Shown here in pieces: positions 51,136-59,734 of a stretch of 64,000 bases of DNA. The stretch is from Chitinophaga sp. CB10 (GTDB lineage Bacteria; Bacteroidota; Bacteroidia; Chitinophagales; Chitinophagaceae). The DNA lies in assembly GCA_001870995.2 (NCBI GenBank), contig MLAV02000023.1:1-64000 (forward strand), written 5' to 3'. The first letter of the stretch is position 1; each line of letters starts with the position of its first letter. Under the pieces are notes generated by a model. The model ran no database searches and was not told the DNA's origin. It saw only the letters and a list, made by a program, of their open reading frames with translations. The translations under genes and the position numbers were made by a program.

Positions 51136-51807
51136 TTAATTCAAAGCCGTCGTCATTTTCACATTCAACGACTCGTAATACCTGGTCAGGTTACTGATAT
51201 TCCTGATCAGGGAATCTTCGCCGTTGGACTGCCCTTTGGCGTAGGCGATCAGCTGATGGCATATTTTAACGAGCGCGCCGGAGCGGCTGCCTGGAGCGGG
51301 GGTGAGCGCCTGTGCCCGCAGCATGCCATATTTTTCATTGTAAGCGGAGAAGAAGTAACGCACCCCGTCGAGGCCGGGGTCGGCAGGAGCGCCGGTAGTG
51401 GTCAGCGCGGCTTCAAAAAGGTCTTTTATTTTAGTGGCGAGTTCTTTATCGATAGGCCGGCAAACGGACAGCGGCTTGTCCGGCACAATGCGTTTCTGCT
51501 GCAACGCATCGTAATAGGCTACCTTGATATTGGATTTGAGTTGGTAGCCTTTGGCGTCCCGCTCAACGGAGAGGGCGTATTCCGGGCTGAACGGCGGTAT
51601 TACCACTACCCGTGCCAATGGCCGTTCCGCAAAGCGGTACAGCAATTTCTGATACAGATGATTGTAAAAACTATCAACCGCATTGCGATTGGGTTCGAAA
51701 GGTTCCAGCTTGTCGGCCGTTTGCGCAACAGATGGGAGGGCGGTCAGCAGGCATAATACCATGCCCGGAATAATACGTCGCACTCCGCTGGTAGTGAGTT
51801 TTAGCAT
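51136..51807 (-). CDS. Exported hypothetical protein
   Basis: A 223-residue protein with a signal peptide (about 1-28, IIPGMVLCLLTALPSVA). The body is mixed: VVVIPPFSPEYALSVERDA looks like a beta segment and LATKIKDLFEAALTTTGAP a helix. It includes two Cys (SVCRPIDKE and VKICHQLIAYAK). I recognise no family, and there is no enzyme motif. It ends 27 bp from the convergent sigma gene. Confidence 0.7.
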   Translation of the reverse strand: MLKLTTSGVRRIIPGMVLCLLTALPSVAQTADKLEPFEPNRNAVDSFYNHLYQKLLYRFAERPLARVVVIPPFSPEYALSVERDAKGYQLKSNIKVAYYDALQQKRIVPDKPLSVCRPIDKELATKIKDLFEAALTTTGAPADPGLDGVRYFFSAYNEKYGMLRAQALTPAPGSRSGALVKICHQLIAYAKGQSNGEDSLIRNISNLTRYYESLNVKMTTALN

Positions 51808-51853
51808 GACAATCTAGTAGCTTTTGGGTATATATCGTATGGCGGCAACAATC

Positions 51854-52711
51854 TTACATCATGCCTGCCATACCTGCATTCTCGTTATATCGTTTTACTT
51901 TATGGTACCTGCAAACCAGCTCCACCAGCATATCATAGGCTATGGTGCCTATCACTTCGCCCTGGTTGTACAACCCTATTACCTTCCTGTATTTTTGCGG
52001 CCGGGTGGCTGCCGTGCTGAAGGCTACGCCTTTATCCAGCTGCCGGTATTCCACCGGGTCTATCACCTCGTGCCCCAGCACCATTTCAAATCGGCCGCCC
52101 ATGGTGTTTTGCGGCATCAGGTCGGGCCCGGAAGGAAGCGGGCCGCCAATTCTGTCCGCATCGCCGCTGATCGGATTGAGTACCAGCGGGTGGGAATGCA
52201 CCGCAAAGTCAAGCTGATCGCCTCTTTTTACCAGTGTTGCCTTTGCCTGTTGAATAACGTTCGGGAAAATGGCATCGATAATTCCACGCTCAATATCTGA
52301 CATTTTGGATCCTTTGCCCACCACGAAGAAGTGTTCCAAACCAAGGGAATCGGATAGATGGTAGGCGCTCGTGATGTGGTCCAGTAATGCAATGCCGGGG
52401 TTGAGGAGGTAATAGCCTTTTCGTACTGTTTCCTGAATATTATCTTTTTCGGTAAAGACAATATAGTATTCGCTTTTGCCATTCTTTTCAACGAAGCGTT
52501 TGCCCTTCAGGTTGAAATACTGTGTAGTGCCGGTGCTGTCGGAGAGTTCCAGACTGTCTGATAAAGATAATAAGCTTTCCTTATTATACAAATAATGATC
52601 ATCTTTTGTTTGAAAGCCAGAGGCTGCCAGGGTATTATCCTTGTGTAAATCATGCATTAACGCAACAAAAAAGATTACACCTATGACGGATAGTAAATAA
52701 AACTTATTCAT
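51854..52711 (-). CDS. Exported protein with JAMM-like motif
   Basis: A 285-residue protein with an N-terminal hydrophobic segment (MNKFYLLSVIGVIFFVALMH) that may be a signal or anchor. Residues 172-197 hold His172 and His174 (VHSHPLV), then Ser194 and Asp197 (LPSGPDL). This resembles the HxH...SxxD zinc site of JAB/MPN/JAMM proteases, but with 19 residues between the second His and the Ser rather than the usual six to ten. No glutamate is assigned with confidence. Similar JAB-like domains occur in bacterial toxins and in deubiquitinase-like proteins. No immunity gene is seen. Function is open. Confidence 0.65.
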   Translation of the reverse strand: MNKFYLLSVIGVIFFVALMHDLHKDNTLAASGFQTKDDHYLYNKESLLSLSDSLELSDSTGTTQYFNLKGKRFVEKNGKSEYYIVFTEKDNIQETVRKGYYLLNPGIALLDHITSAYHLSDSLGLEHFFVVGKGSKMSDIERGIIDAIFPNVIQQAKATLVKRGDQLDFAVHSHPLVLNPISGDADRIGGPLPSGPDLMPQNTMGGRFEMVLGHEVIDPVEYRQLDKGVAFSTAATRPQKYRKVIGLYNQGEVIGTIAYDMLVELVCRYHKVKRYNENAGMAGMM

Positions 52712-52869
52712 TACCGGGGGTGGCGGGGGTTATGGAATTACAGGTTATCGGGGAATAATGGACTCATCAAATTAATAAATTTTTTCGTTTTCTGATCAGG
52801 AAATTATCAGCGGAGCCTGTCAGTGCCGCCGCAGTGTTTCGGTGGATATTAGTGCCTTTGCGAATATAA

Positions 52870-54057
52870 ATGCCTATGTCCCCCGTCAGTTTACTGCCGA
52901 TGTTACTGATCCTGCTGCTGATCCTGTTATGGATATCGGTGGTGAGCCGCTGGCTGCAGGTAAAGCCCCAGGAGGGCCGGTATAAATCCATCGATGGACT
53001 GCGGGGATACCTGGCGGTGTACGTATTCCTGTACCATGCTATCATCTGGTATTTTTTCCTGCGGACGAATAAATGGACTTCCCCGCCGCCTTCCCTCATC
53101 CATGCGAACCTCGGGGCTATCTGCATTTCCCTGTTTTTTATGATCACGGCTTTTCTCTTTTTTTCCAAGCTGGTGCATGCGAAGGAGCGTAAGGTGGATT
53201 GGGTGAGATTGTATATTTCGCGGATACTGCGCATCTACCCGGTGTACACCCTCGTCGTGTGTGCGCTCCTGTTGGTAGTGGGCATCCTGACGCATTGGCG
53301 GATCCGGGAGCCCCTGCCCGCATTACTGCTGCACATGGGGCAGTGGATGGTTTCCATTGCGGCGGATGTAAATCATATTACCGGCACCAGGTTGATAATT
53401 GCAGGGGTGGTATGGAGCCTGGCGTTTGAATGGTTGTATTATGCGGCGCTGCCGTTCCTGGGGCTGTTCCTGGGAGTACGTTCGCCGTTTTATATTTATG
53501 TACTGGCGGCGTTCTTCCTCGCTTTGTTTATCGCTATTATTTATTACTGGTACCCGGCCAATGCCTGGAACAAAGCGCTGGCATTTACCGGGGGCATGAT
53601 ACCTGCGTTTTTCGCCGCGCATCCGCAGGTACGCCGGCTGGCGGCGCACTGGATAACTTCCCTGCTCATGATCGCGGCGCTGGTCATTGCGGCCTTATAT
53701 TCTCCCTATATTTATTCCTTTTTTACCTACGTCTGTACGACGTTTATTTTCGTGGCAATCGCCTGTGGCAATACCCTGTTTGGTATCCTAACCTGGCGGC
53801 CTTCCTGCCTGCTGGGGCAGATTGCATTTTCCCTGTACATCCTGCACGGCCTTATTTTGTTCCTCGCTTTTATGTTTCTGCTGGGGATGCCCCATGCCCG
53901 CGTTCAAACGCCGCTGTGGCACTGGATGGCGACCGCCGGCTGCAGCCTGGTACTGGTGACGGTTTGCACGCTGTCCTACAAGTACCTGGAACGCCCTTTC
54001 CTGGAAGCCACGCCAGGGGTAACGGCCAAAGCTAAACGTTTTTTCGGGTTGGAGTAA
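52870..54057 (+). CDS. OafA-type membrane acyltransferase
   Basis: A 395-residue membrane protein with about ten transmembrane segments, beginning with a hydrophobic helix (LLPMLLILLLILLWISVV). The catalytic motif is SIDGLRGYLAVYVFLYHAIIW (RGxxAxxVxxxH), and further parts are RILRIYPVYTLVV and ISLFFMITAFLFF. It probably acetylates a surface glycan. It resembles the gene at 46845 in type but not in sequence detail, so it is not a recent duplicate. Its stop is 3 bp from the stop of the convergent DUF2490 gene. Confidence 0.9.
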   Translation: MPMSPVSLLPMLLILLLILLWISVVSRWLQVKPQEGRYKSIDGLRGYLAVYVFLYHAIIWYFFLRTNKWTSPPPSLIHANLGAICISLFFMITAFLFFSKLVHAKERKVDWVRLYISRILRIYPVYTLVVCALLLVVGILTHWRIREPLPALLLHMGQWMVSIAADVNHITGTRLIIAGVVWSLAFEWLYYAALPFLGLFLGVRSPFYIYVLAAFFLALFIAIIYYWYPANAWNKALAFTGGMIPAFFAAHPQVRRLAAHWITSLLMIAALVIAALYSPYIYSFFTYVCTTFIFVAIACGNTLFGILTWRPSCLLGQIAFSLYILHGLILFLAFMFLLGMPHARVQTPLWHWMATAGCSLVLVTVCTLSYKYLERPFLEATPGVTAKAKRFFGLE

Positions 54058-54060
54058 CTG

Positions 54061-54825
54061 TTACTCATCTTCGTACTGCAAGGCAGGCAGTTCCTGCCGG
54101 CTGCCTTTTTTATTGCTCCAGCTGTAATAAATGAACCAGCGGAAAGTATGGTTATAATCGTACTGGTAGCCGCTGGCCTTCTGCTGGCTCACAAACATAT
54201 AGCCCATATCAAAGGACCATCCCTGGCCTAATTCCTGGCGTATGCCTGCAAAAGCGCGGAACTGGTCGAAGGTGTTATTGACGATGGCTTTGCCAAATTG
54301 CACGGCCACTTCGTTGGCCAGCGAAATTTGCGGTACCCGCTTATTTTGACTCAGGGGGATGCCTACGCTGATCAGGTAGCGGAAGCGGTTGGAGAAGTAG
54401 TAATCGCCGGTAGACTGGTCGTTCTGCAAGGTTTCCCGCCAGCGCTGTTCGCTGCGGAAGCGGTTCAGCAGGGATACCTTCCCGATTTTGCTGGCGTAGG
54501 CGATTTGCTCGTACCAGCGGTTTTCGTCCGCGAAGGTTTTATAACCCGGCGTGGTGGGGGCCAGCCAGAGATGCGCGTAGCCGGTGATGAACGAGAGCTG
54601 GTCGTTTAGCCAGTATCCGGCGCCGCCGCGGATGAAATAGAAGCTGTTATCGGCCAGGAAGTTATTGCGCCGGATGTGCAGGTCGCCCACGGCGCCCCAG
54701 TGATCATTGAACCGGAAAGTGCTGTTGATGCTGAACCAGGATTGGGACTGGGTGTTGATCTCTTTTTGCTGCTGGCCGTGCGCGAGTAGGGGCAGCAGCA
54801 GGAGGGGTAGTAATGGGCGCTTCAT
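54061..54825 (-). CDS. DUF2490 outer-membrane barrel-like protein
   Basis: A 254-residue exported protein (MKRPLLPLLLLPLLAHGQ). DUF2490 is recognised by SWFSINSTFRFNDHWGAVGDLHIRRNN and SRSEQRWRE-like segments (FRSEQRWRETL), with repeated aromatic beta strands ending TFRWFIYYSWSNK, which suggests a small outer-membrane barrel. Function is unknown. A second ATG 9 bp upstream is possible. Confidence 0.85.
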   Translation of the reverse strand: MKRPLLPLLLLPLLAHGQQQKEINTQSQSWFSINSTFRFNDHWGAVGDLHIRRNNFLADNSFYFIRGGAGYWLNDQLSFITGYAHLWLAPTTPGYKTFADENRWYEQIAYASKIGKVSLLNRFRSEQRWRETLQNDQSTGDYYFSNRFRYLISVGIPLSQNKRVPQISLANEVAVQFGKAIVNNTFDQFRAFAGIRQELGQGWSFDMGYMFVSQQKASGYQYDYNHTFRWFIYYSWSNKKGSRQELPALQYEDE

Positions 54826-54884
54826 AGTTTGCATTACAATTTTGTGATGCGATTAGTTCAATAAACACGGCGCGCGGTGCGGGT

Positions 54885-54922
54885 AAAAAAAAGGTCCACC
54901 GCGGTGGAGCGGTGAACCTTTT
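54885..54922 (-). terminator. Terminator of the HEXXH/discoidin protease
   Basis: Palindromic core CCACCGCGGTGG inside a longer AAGGT.../...AACCTT stem, with an A-run on the plus strand (54885-54892) that becomes the T-run on the minus strand. Confidence 0.8.
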
Positions 54923-54943
54923 ATCATCAGTCAGCCAATTTTT

Positions 54944-56512
54944 TTAGAAAGCGCCCAGTTCCGCCAGTACGGCGTAGTAAGTGCCCAGGTAATTGGAGGC
55001 CGTTACTACTTTGATGTATTGTACGGTTTGCGGACTGCTGAAGGTAATGTATTGTTTGGTGTTCACGTTGGCGAGCGTATAGCTGCCCACGGTGGTCCAG
55101 TTTACATTATCCGTGCTGGTGTACAGCGTAATGTCTTTCAGGGAGCCGTTCAGGTTGGAGCGTTGCAGGAACGACACGCCGGCGATGGTGCGCTGCGCGC
55201 CCATGTTTACCACCACCGTGTGCGGGTGCGTAGGCTGGGTGGATTTCCATTGGGTATGCCATACGGTGCTCTGGTTGTTGTCCAGCAGGTTCACGGCTTG
55301 CCCGTCGTTCTCCTGGCTGTCCACATACGCGATGCTCCATCCGGTTTTGCTCAGTTCATCCTTGGTGCTGAAGTTCAGCACTGGTTCGTTGTTGACGAAG
55401 CTGTAAGGATAGGAAACTTCCGTGGAAGAGCCGTTGGCATACAGGAAGCGGATACGCATGGCGTAGTTGCCTGTTTTCTTTTGCAGGTCTGCAATGGGCA
55501 TCGTGAGGGTAATGCTGTCGCCCGCAGGAGCGGCCACCCATGCCACGGCGTCATAATCGTTGCCTCCTTCCGGATCGTTATAAACTACCACGTTGTTCAC
55601 CGTTTGGGTAGCCGTATATTTTACTTTCAGGGAGATGTTACCGCTGGCGTAGCTGGCTTTTATAACGTTAACGGTGGTAGAGCCGCCGCCGTAAATGCCG
55701 GTGGCAGTACTGGTCCTGAACACCTGGGAATTATTCAGGATGGCCGCGCTGGCGGCGGTGAGGAAGGTAGCGCTTTTGCCGTAGGTGTAGTTACCGCTGC
55801 CCATTAAAGCCGTGCCTTTGGCAGGATCCGCCGCTTCGGAAACTTTTTCCTTGTTGTGCGGGAGGTTGAGCCCGTGGCCGAGTTCGTGCATCAGGCCACC
55901 GATCCATTTGGTAGCGCGGTTGCCGAGTGTGGTGTTCTGCCCCAGGTAGCTGGTATCCATTTCTGCGTAGTCGAGCGCAAAGCACCAGCGGCCCAGTCCA
56001 TAAAACGGAACGCCGCCCGGGTCGCCATCTGCCGCATAGGTGCTGGCCGGCATGATTACGAGGGTGTGTTCGCTGAGTTTTTGGGTGGGGTTGTTGGCAA
56101 ACCAGGTGTTGAGTTCCCCGATCACCACGTTGCCGCCGCCATCGTAAGGGTAGGCGCTCTTAGGCTGCGCGCCGCGGATCACGGTAATTTTTACTTTGCC
56201 GGAGGAGTCCATAGGAAGCCCGAAGGAGCGGTCGCCATAGCCATAATAACTCATCCATTTGCCGTAAAACTGCTGCCCCTGGAGCAGAATACCGTTTAGC
56301 CGTTCCCGGTAGCCGGTGATGGTATCGGCATCGGTAGGCACAAAGTAGATGATGTTTACCTTGTAGGCGCTGGGCGTGAGGTTGATCATGGCGCTTTTGC
56401 CGGCGGGCAAAGGCTGCAACCCTTCCGTAATACTGCGCTTACAGGCGCCAAACAGTACAGTGGCGCAAAGGAGTGCTCCTGCAATCATTGATTTGCAATT
56501 GATTTTTTTCAT
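54944..56512 (-). CDS. Secreted zinc metalloprotease with F5/8 type C domain
   Basis: A 522-residue lipoprotein (lipobox VLFGAC, Cys near residue 24). The catalytic part (about 45-260) has GLMHELGHGLNLPHNK near residue 215, an extended HExxHxxxxxH zinc site, and a following ALMGSGNY segment with the Met-turn Met. The C-terminal 140 residues form an F5/8 type C (discoidin-like) carbohydrate-binding domain: NLLDNNQSTVWHTQW and SFLQRSNLNGSLKDITLYTST. The binding domain would hold the protease on a glycan or glycoprotein. Confidence 0.87.
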   Translation of the reverse strand: MKKINCKSMIAGALLCATVLFGACKRSITEGLQPLPAGKSAMINLTPSAYKVNIIYFVPTDADTITGYRERLNGILLQGQQFYGKWMSYYGYGDRSFGLPMDSSGKVKITVIRGAQPKSAYPYDGGGNVVIGELNTWFANNPTQKLSEHTLVIMPASTYAADGDPGGVPFYGLGRWCFALDYAEMDTSYLGQNTTLGNRATKWIGGLMHELGHGLNLPHNKEKVSEAADPAKGTALMGSGNYTYGKSATFLTAASAAILNNSQVFRTSTATGIYGGGSTTVNVIKASYASGNISLKVKYTATQTVNNVVVYNDPEGGNDYDAVAWVAAPAGDSITLTMPIADLQKKTGNYAMRIRFLYANGSSTEVSYPYSFVNNEPVLNFSTKDELSKTGWSIAYVDSQENDGQAVNLLDNNQSTVWHTQWKSTQPTHPHTVVVNMGAQRTIAGVSFLQRSNLNGSLKDITLYTSTDNVNWTTVGSYTLANVNTKQYITFSSPQTVQYIKVVTASNYLGTYYAVLAELGAF

Positions 56513-56681
56513 TGCTCGTATTTAGTGGTTAAACAAGACGTGGTTTGTTTTGACAGATTTTGGTATGGCTAATAACGCATGATCAGGGCTTCACTGTTCT
56601 TTATAAATGTACAGAATACGTTTCATATTTGCAAGGGGGAATTTTGAGGCAGCGCAGCGGCGCGTGACAGTTATAACAGGC

Positions 56682-56713
56682 ATGCCCCTCCGCACAAATG
56701 GCGGAAGGGGCAT
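56682..56713. terminator. Hairpin between two minus-strand genes
   Basis: Stem ATGCCCCTCCGC / GCGGAAGGGGCAT (56682-56693 and 56701-56713, one bulge). It is 24 bp past the stop of the SDR gene 56737-57495. The T-run is weak on the minus strand. Confidence 0.5.
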
Positions 56714-56736
56714 CCTTTTACGGGCAAGTTAATGCG

Positions 56737-57495
56737 TTAGGGCACCAATATATCCGCCGCTGCGGGGTTCATGACTTCCAGCGCCTGCTGCGGCGAGCTT
56801 AAATACAGCTGGTAGAGCGATTCAGTATTGGCCACGCGGATCTCGTAGTTGTCCGCTGCCAGGGCTTCCAGGAACTCGCTGGCTACCTGCGCGGCAGGGA
56901 TACCGTTTTGGCCGCCGATTTCCGCGGAGAACTCCGTGTTTACCAGTGGCGGCATGAGTTCAAATACCTTGATGCCGGCGGGTTTCAGGGCTACGCGCAG
57001 GGAGAGGGAGTAGGAGTGCAGGGCCGCTTTGGTGGCGGCGTAGGTAGCGAGGCGACTACCGGGCGCAAAGGCCACAATGGAGGAAACGTTTACGATCGCG
57101 GCCTGTGGCTGTTTACGCAGCAGGGGCAGCAACTTTTCGTTGAGCCGTATGACGGAGAGGTAGTTGGTCAGCATTTCCTTACCGGCTTTTTCGAAAGTAT
57201 CCATGTCTTCCAGCAGGTTGTTGAGCTGCGCGTATCCGGCATTGTTGATCAGGATATTGAGGGTAGGGTAGTTTTTGTGGAGATGTTGTACCAGCGCGTC
57301 AACGTCTTCGGGAATGGCAACGTCCCCCCGGAAGGTTTGCACCCCCGGCAACGCGGCTGCTGCGGCTTTTAGCCTGCCGGAGTCGCGTCCGGTAATGATC
57401 ACGGTATTGCCTGCGGCCAGTAATGATTGGGCAAGTGCGAACCCGATGCCGGCACTGCCGCCGGTGATAAGGATGGTATTGGATGTGGTGTTCAT
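56737..57495 (-). CDS. SDR family oxidoreductase (DltE-like)
   Basis: A 252-residue classical short-chain dehydrogenase. The cofactor loop TGGSAGIGFALA, NNAG motif (ILINNAGYAQL), catalytic Ser (VNVSSIVAF) and YAATKAA (YxxxK) are all visible. The sequence resembles the DltE-like branch. A TetR operator copy lies 22 bp upstream of the alternative ATG at 57504, and the TetR gene lies upstream in the same direction, so it is most likely the repressor's target gene. Confidence 0.9.
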   Translation of the reverse strand: MNTTSNTILITGGSAGIGFALAQSLLAAGNTVIITGRDSGRLKAAAAALPGVQTFRGDVAIPEDVDALVQHLHKNYPTLNILINNAGYAQLNNLLEDMDTFEKAGKEMLTNYLSVIRLNEKLLPLLRKQPQAAIVNVSSIVAFAPGSRLATYAATKAALHSYSLSLRVALKPAGIKVFELMPPLVNTEFSAEIGGQNGIPAAQVASEFLEALAADNYEIRVANTESLYQLYLSSPQQALEVMNPAAADILVP

Positions 57496-57525
57496 TGTTT
57501 TCAATTTAATGATGAATATATAAAA

Positions 57526-57541
57526 TAGACCGATCGGTCTA
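57526..57541. promoter_or_regulatory. TetR operator copy 1
   Basis: Perfect 16-bp palindrome TAGACCGATCGGTCTA upstream of the SDR gene, identical to the copy at 58174-58189 in the TetR promoter. Confidence 0.85.
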
Positions 57542-57563
57542 AAATTGCTGCAAAAAAAAGGAC

Positions 57564-58163
57564 TCAGGCGCCCCGGGTCGAAAATGATTCGATCTCCTGT
57601 TTTAAAATACCGCAGACAGCTTTCATCTGGCTGGCGTTATCCGTCACTCTTGCTACGAGTATGCCGCCTTCTATCATGGTGAACATTTTCAGCGCAAACT
57701 CGGCAGGGCGGGCCTTTTGCGTAAATTCCCCGGCTTTGATACCGTTGGCCACCAGCTTTTCAATACGGGCCTGCGTTCTTTTGATGCCGGCCGCTACTTT
57801 AGCTTTCATGGCCAGGTCCGTATCATCCGCTTCCGTGCCAAAGTTCAGCATGGGGCAGCCGCCATTGTTGTTCGCCAGTACGAGGTCGTAATAAAAATCC
57901 ACCAGGGCCACCAGTTTATCTTTCCAGGTATCTTCCTGGGCCAGCCGCGCTTCGATGCGGGTAGCCAGTTGTGCCATCAGGTAGTCAAACACTTCCCGGC
58001 AAATTTCTTCCTTATTGGCAAAGTTACCATAGATACCGCCTTTGGCCATTTTGGTGACCTCCATGATATCGCTGATAGCCGTGCCGGCCATGCCCTGCTT
58101 GTTCAGCAAAATGGCCGATTGCTCAATAATAAACTGCCGGGTTTTTTCTCCTTTCGTCATCAT
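57564..58163 (-). CDS. TetR/AcrR family transcriptional repressor
   Basis: A 199-residue repressor. The N-terminal helix-turn-helix is TAISDIMEVTKMAKGGIYGNFANKEEI (about 28-55), the usual TetR DNA-binding domain. The C-terminal ligand domain has a Cys (GGCPMLNFG) and belongs to the YcdC/TetR_C_6-like type. Two exact palindromes lie upstream of its own gene and of the following SDR gene, consistent with autoregulation and control of the SDR. If the promoter at 58168-58199 is right, the mRNA leader is very short or absent. Two adjacent ATGs at 58163 and 58160 are possible. Confidence 0.92.
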   Translation of the reverse strand: MMTKGEKTRQFIIEQSAILLNKQGMAGTAISDIMEVTKMAKGGIYGNFANKEEICREVFDYLMAQLATRIEARLAQEDTWKDKLVALVDFYYDLVLANNNGGCPMLNFGTEADDTDLAMKAKVAAGIKRTQARIEKLVANGIKAGEFTQKARPAEFALKMFTMIEGGILVARVTDNASQMKAVCGILKQEIESFSTRGA

Positions 58164-58167
58164 GATA

Positions 58168-58199
58168 CAAAAATAGACCGATCGGTCTAAACTACCAAA
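58168..58199 (-). promoter_or_regulatory. Promoter and operator copy 2 of the TetR gene
   Basis: On the minus strand: TTTG (58199-58196), a 20-bp spacer, then TATTTTTG (58175-58168), the Bacteroidota promoter form. The operator palindrome TAGACCGATCGGTCTA (58174-58189) fills most of the spacer, as expected for repression by exclusion. Confidence 0.75.
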
Positions 58200-58223
58200 T
58201 TTTTTTTATCAGGGCTGGTGAGC

Positions 58224-58256
58224 GCCAAAAAAAAGGTTGCGGTTGCCGCAGCCTTT
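58224..58256 (-). terminator. Terminator of the ECF41-like operon
   Basis: Stem AAAGGTTGCGG / CCGCAGCCTTT (58232-58242 and 58246-58256, one mismatch), with an A-run on the plus strand that reads as a T-run on the minus strand. Confidence 0.85.
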
Positions 58257-58280
58257 ACCAATATTATATGCAGTGATGTC

Positions 58281-58670
58281 CTATTTCTTCGGTTTATTCA
58301 TTTTCATGAGCAGGCTATACGAAATACTGTTTCCTTTCTGATGTTGCAGCAGGTATTGGTACAGCCATTGCGCGCGGCCGGCCCTTTCGGCTTGCGCTGC
58401 GCTGTTGCCCTGCCTTTGCAGGGTATCGGCAATGAGTTCCAGCAGTTGATCGTGCTGGGGTTTTTCCTGCAGGGCAGCTTCCAGTTGCGCCAGGGGCATT
58501 TCTGCGAAGCCGTCCAGCGTGAGGCCGGCGGGTTGCAGGAGTTCATTGATCCGTAGTTCCAGGTCCTGCATGGCAGTAGGAGAGGTATTGCCTGCGAGGC
58601 GGTTGAATGCCTGGAATGCTTCTGCAATGAGTTGCTCGAAATAGTCTTCTTTTCTGTGTTGAATAGCCAT
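58281..58670 (-). CDS. Small helical hypothetical protein, partner of sigma gene
   Basis: A 129-residue soluble helical protein (RKEDYFEQLIAEAFQAFNRL ... LLELIADTLQRQGNSA). I do not recognise a family. The start codon lies 1 bp after the sigma gene stop, which suggests coupled translation and a functional tie, for instance as a modulator of the sigma factor, but no anti-sigma motif is visible and no membrane segment is present. The terminator follows 24 bp on. Confidence 0.7.
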   Translation of the reverse strand: MAIQHRKEDYFEQLIAEAFQAFNRLAGNTSPTAMQDLELRINELLQPAGLTLDGFAEMPLAQLEAALQEKPQHDQLLELIADTLQRQGNSAAQAERAGRAQWLYQYLLQHQKGNSISYSLLMKMNKPKK

Positions 58671-58671
58671 A

Positions 58672-59535
58672 TCACTGGTTTGTTTCGCTGGATGCCAGCA
58701 GTTTCAGCTTGGCAGGGTCTACTACGTTATTCACCTGTACAATACGCGTACCATCCGCGCTGAATTCCAGCACCTGGCAGGTAACGAGCCTGTTTTTGAT
58801 CAAAAAGAGCAATGCCGGCTGGTGGTTGATCCAGCGGATGCGGATCTCCGCCTTGCCGAGGTAACGCTCTATCACAATACGCAGCACGTTGGATACTTCT
58901 TCAAAGCCGTTGCTTACCTTAGCCACCACTTTCACTTTACCGCCACCGTCAGTAATGAGGGTTACTTCTGCGGAAAGCATTTCTTCGAGCCGGCTGAGGT
59001 CCCGCTGGCGGATGGCGCTCACGTAGTCGGACACGAGGCGGTTGGTATTATCCATCACCTCTTTGCTTTTCACTTCCGCGCCGGGCTTAAACAACCTGGT
59101 TTTAGCCCTGCTCAGCAGCTTGCGGGAGTATTCCTCTGAAATGGACAGTACATCCGCAATTTCCTGGTGGGAGTAGTCAAAGCTTTCCTTCAGGATGAAT
59201 ACCGCCCTTTCGATGGGGCTCAGGCGCTCCATCAGCACCATCAGGGAGTAGGAGAGGATATCCTTCAGGTACACGTTCCTGTCCGCATTATCATCCGTTG
59301 CAACCGGCTCCGGCAGCCATTCCGCCGGCTGCGGCGTCATGCGCTTATTCCTGTTTTTATGATTGATGGCCAGGTTGATCACGCTCCTGATCAGGTAATT
59401 CTTTTCATCCGTCACATCGTCGTGCGCGGTGGTGAAATACCGGGAGAGTACTTCCTGTACTGCGTCCCTGGCGTCTTCAGCGGTTCCCAGGATGTTGTAG
59501 GCATACGGGAACAGCAGTTGTTGATAATCGGTCAT
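58672..59535 (-). CDS. SigJ/ECF41-like sigma factor with SnoaL-like domain
   Basis: A 287-residue sigma factor. Region 2 is near residues 5-70 (FPYAYNILGTAEDARDAVQEVLSRYF), region 4 is about 110-165 (LSPIERAVFILKESFDYSHQEIADVLSISEEYSRKL), and the C-terminal 110 residues are an NTF2/SnoaL-like domain (LVSDYVSAIRQRDLSRLEEMLSAEVTLITDGGGKV). This layout is typical of the ECF41 group, whose C-terminal domain controls sigma activity and which have no classical anti-sigma factor. The ATG at 59535 is chosen over an upstream in-frame start at 59592. Confidence 0.9.
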   Translation of the reverse strand: MTDYQQLLFPYAYNILGTAEDARDAVQEVLSRYFTTAHDDVTDEKNYLIRSVINLAINHKNRNKRMTPQPAEWLPEPVATDDNADRNVYLKDILSYSLMVLMERLSPIERAVFILKESFDYSHQEIADVLSISEEYSRKLLSRAKTRLFKPGAEVKSKEVMDNTNRLVSDYVSAIRQRDLSRLEEMLSAEVTLITDGGGKVKVVAKVSNGFEEVSNVLRIVIERYLGKAEIRIRWINHQPALLFLIKNRLVTCQVLEFSADGTRIVQVNNVVDPAKLKLLASSETNQ

Positions 59536-59734
59536 ACAAATATTGAATTGCGGGTAATCAGCCCAAACCGCACTTCCGGAAGTTACGGGCACTGTAATAT
59601 CGGGAATTTGCGCTTTATTATTGGCCGTTTTAATTTATTAACTATTTCAGGTATAAGACAAACCTGCCCCGCAAAACGTGACTGGTTCCCGGTAAATTTT
59701 CAGATTTTTATTTTTATAAAGTATATTTTTTTAG

